From Cellvibrionaceae bacterium (GTDB lineage: Bacteria; Pseudomonadota; Gammaproteobacteria; Pseudomonadales; Cellvibrionaceae), in assembly GCA_030597965.1 (NCBI GenBank), contig JAUVQU010000153.1, positions 1 through 5,706 on the forward strand: DNA of 5,706 bases, written 5' to 3'. Positions within the stretch are counted from its first letter, which is position 1. Every line of letters begins with the position of its first letter. Shown one piece after another: positions 4,469 through 5,706 of the stretch. The notes under the pieces are model-generated. The model worked only from the letters and a program-made list of their open reading frames with translations. It made no database searches and had not been told where the DNA came from. The position numbers and the translations under genes were made by a program.

Positions 4469-4499
4469 TAAGATCAGTGCTAATTAAGCAAGGATCTTA
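4469..4499 (-). repeat. inverted repeat around the tuf stop codon
   Basis: An outer perfect 7-bp stem TAAGATC/GATCTTA (4469–4475 with 4493–4499) and an inner 4-bp stem TGCT/AGCA (4478–4481 with 4487–4490) are separated by a symmetric two-by-two internal loop. The five-base loop (4482–4486) contains the tuf stop TAA (4486–4484). The RNA 5' arm is made from the last EF-Tu codons (KILA). No U-run follows. Confidence 0.65.
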
Positions 4500-5706
4500 G
4501 CTACAACACCAGCACCTACGGTACGGCCACCTTCGCGAATTGCGAAACGCAGACCTTCATCCATGGCGATTGGGTTGATCAAGGTAACAGTCATCTGAAC
4601 GTTGTCACCTGGCATTACCATCTCAACACCCTCTGGAAGCTCACAAGCACCCGTGATATCAGTAGTACGGAAGTAGAACTGCGGACGGTAGCCCTTAAAG
4701 AATGGAGTGTGGCGACCGCCTTCATCTTTAGACAGTACGTATACTTCACCTTCAAACTGAGTGTGAGGAGTGATTGAGCCTTTAGCCGCCAATACCTGAC
4801 CACGCTCAACTTCGTCACGCTTAGTACCACGCAGCAGAACACCAACGTTCTCACCGGCACGGCCTTCGTCCAGAATCTTACGGAACATCTCTACACCGGT
4901 AACGGTACTAGACGTAGTGTCCTTAATACCGACGATTTCAACGTCGTCACCCGTGTTCACGATACCGCGCTCAATACGACCGGTAACAACCGTACCACGA
5001 CCCTGAATTGAGAATACGTCTTCGATTGGCATGATGAATGCACCGTCGATCGCACGCTCTGGCTCAGGAATGTAAGAATCCAGAGTTTCGATCAGCTTCT
5101 TAACAGCGGTGGTACCCAAACCGTCAGTGTCTTCACCGTTCAGTGCCATCAAGGCAGAACCAGCGATGATTGGCGTATCGTCGCCCGGGAACTCATAAGC
5201 ATCCAGAAGCTCACGCAGCTCCATTTCTACCAACTCGATCATCTCTTCGTATTCTTCTGTGCCGAAACCGCCACAGTCTTCAGCCAACAAGTCAGCTTTG
5301 TTCAGGAATACTACGACGTAAGGCACACCTACCTGACGCGACAACAGAATGTGCTCGCGAGTCTGCGGCATTGGGCCGTCAGTCGCGCCACATACCAAGA
5401 TAGCGCCGTCCATCTGAGCAGCACCCGTGATCATGTTCTTAACGTAATCGGCGTGTCCCGGGCAATCTACGTGCGCATAGTGACGCGCAGGTGAATCGTA
5501 TTCAACGTGAGAAGTTGCAATAGTGATACCGCGCTCACGCTCTTCTGGAGCGTTATCGATACCGTCAAAGGCAACCATTTCGCCGCCCCATACTTCAGCA
5601 CATACGCGAGTCAATGCCGCTGTCAGTGTTGTTTTACCGTGGTCAACGTGGCCAATAGTACCTACGTTTACGTGTGGTTTATTACGTTCAAACTGTTCTT
5701 TAGCCA
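4484..5706 (-). CDS. tuf: elongation factor Tu (lacks first base of start codon)
   Basis: EF-Tu is the GTPase that carries aminoacyl-tRNA to the ribosomal A site. The frame runs to the window edge as (.)TG-GCT-AAA-GAA, so only the first base of the start codon is outside; the full protein is 407 residues. GTP-binding motifs are complete: GHVDHGKT (19–26), switch-I RGITI (59–63), DCPGH (81–85), NKAD (136–139) and SAL (184–186). Domains 2 and 3 follow, with GRGTVVTGRIERG, GRHTPFFKGYRPQFYFRTTD and the end REGGRTVGAGVVAKILA. Compared with E. coli EF-Tu (394 residues) there are about ten extra residues after NKAD (region 142–153, including CGGFGTEEY) and three extra before LDSYIPEP. An internal TTG (5614–5612) is a leucine codon, not a start. 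Many relatives have two tuf copies; position before tRNA-Trp and secE suggests the tufB-type locus. Confidence 0.97.
   Translation of the reverse strand, partial: AKEQFERNKPHVNVGTIGHVDHGKTTLTAALTRVCAEVWGGEMVAFDGIDNAPEERERGITIATSHVEYDSPARHYAHVDCPGHADYVKNMITGAAQMDGAILVCGATDGPMPQTREHILLSRQVGVPYVVVFLNKADLLAEDCGGFGTEEYEEMIELVEMELRELLDAYEFPGDDTPIIAGSALMALNGEDTDGLGTTAVKKLIETLDSYIPEPERAIDGAFIMPIEDVFSIQGRGTVVTGRIERGIVNTGDDVEIVGIKDTTSSTVTGVEMFRKILDEGRAGENVGVLLRGTKRDEVERGQVLAAKGSITPHTQFEGEVYVLSKDEGGRHTPFFKGYRPQFYFRTTDITGACELPEGVEMVMPGDNVQMTVTLINPIAMDEGLRFAIREGGRTVGAGVVAKILA

Noticed and set aside
4484..5614. Shorter EF-Tu starting at 5614
   Set aside because: The codon there is TTG for a leucine inside the conserved GTPase domain; the frame continues upstream through GHVDHGKT to the true start at the window edge.
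1..5706. Mobile elements, CRISPR arrays, defence genes or another new system
   Set aside because: The window is fully accounted for by a conserved housekeeping cluster. No transposase, repeat array, integration scar or composition shift was seen.

Overview
This window is the translation/transcription gene cluster tuf–tRNA-Trp–secE–nusG–rplK–rplA–rplJ–rplL–rpoB. Every gene lies on the minus strand, so transcription runs from high to low coordinates. The order, protein lengths and close similarity to Escherichia coli and Pseudomonas homologues (judged from memory) indicate a gammaproteobacterium. EF-Tu is 407 residues long, with an extra segment just after its NKAD motif. I associate that form with marine Cellvibrionales-type bacteria such as Saccharophagus or Teredinibacter; this placement is inference, not a database result. 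Base composition is moderate and even, and nothing suggests recent horizontal transfer.

Layout in transcription order: (1) 5706–4484, tuf, missing only the first base of its start codon. (2) 4483–4407, a spacer with a UUCG-loop hairpin and a palindrome that reaches into the tRNA. (3) 4406–4330, tRNA-Trp(CCA). (4) 4295–3927 secE and 3915–3382 nusG, packed together. (5) 3381–3215, a terminator-like hairpin followed by the rplK leader, which carries a likely L1-binding site resembling its 23S rRNA target. (6) 3214–2780 rplK and 2780–2085 rplA, overlapping as TAATG. (7) 2084–1821, the rplJ leader with the L10(L12)-binding fold. (8) 1820–1323 rplJ, with a GTG start, and 1237–866 rplL. (9) 865–627, the rplL–rpoB spacer with a strong attenuator hairpin. 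(10) 626–1, the 5' third or less of rpoB, cut by the window edge.

The genes work together as the core of gene expression. EF-Tu and tRNA-Trp supply aminoacyl-tRNA, and L11, L1, L10 and L7/L12 build the ribosomal stalk and L1 arm. NusG links RNA polymerase (RpoB) to ribosomes and Rho, and SecE is part of the SecYEG translocon. Control appears to be at the RNA level: L1 and L10 feedback leaders, plus an attenuator that lowers rpoB relative to rplL.

I see no new enzyme, defence or mobile system. The most unexpected signal is that all five uncoupled protein-gene ends (tuf, nusG, rplA, rplJ, rplL) have the stop codon inside or touching an inverted repeat formed by the last codons and the 3' flank. 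The two tightly packed junctions (secE/nusG and rplK/rplA) have none. That pattern is the item most worth testing.
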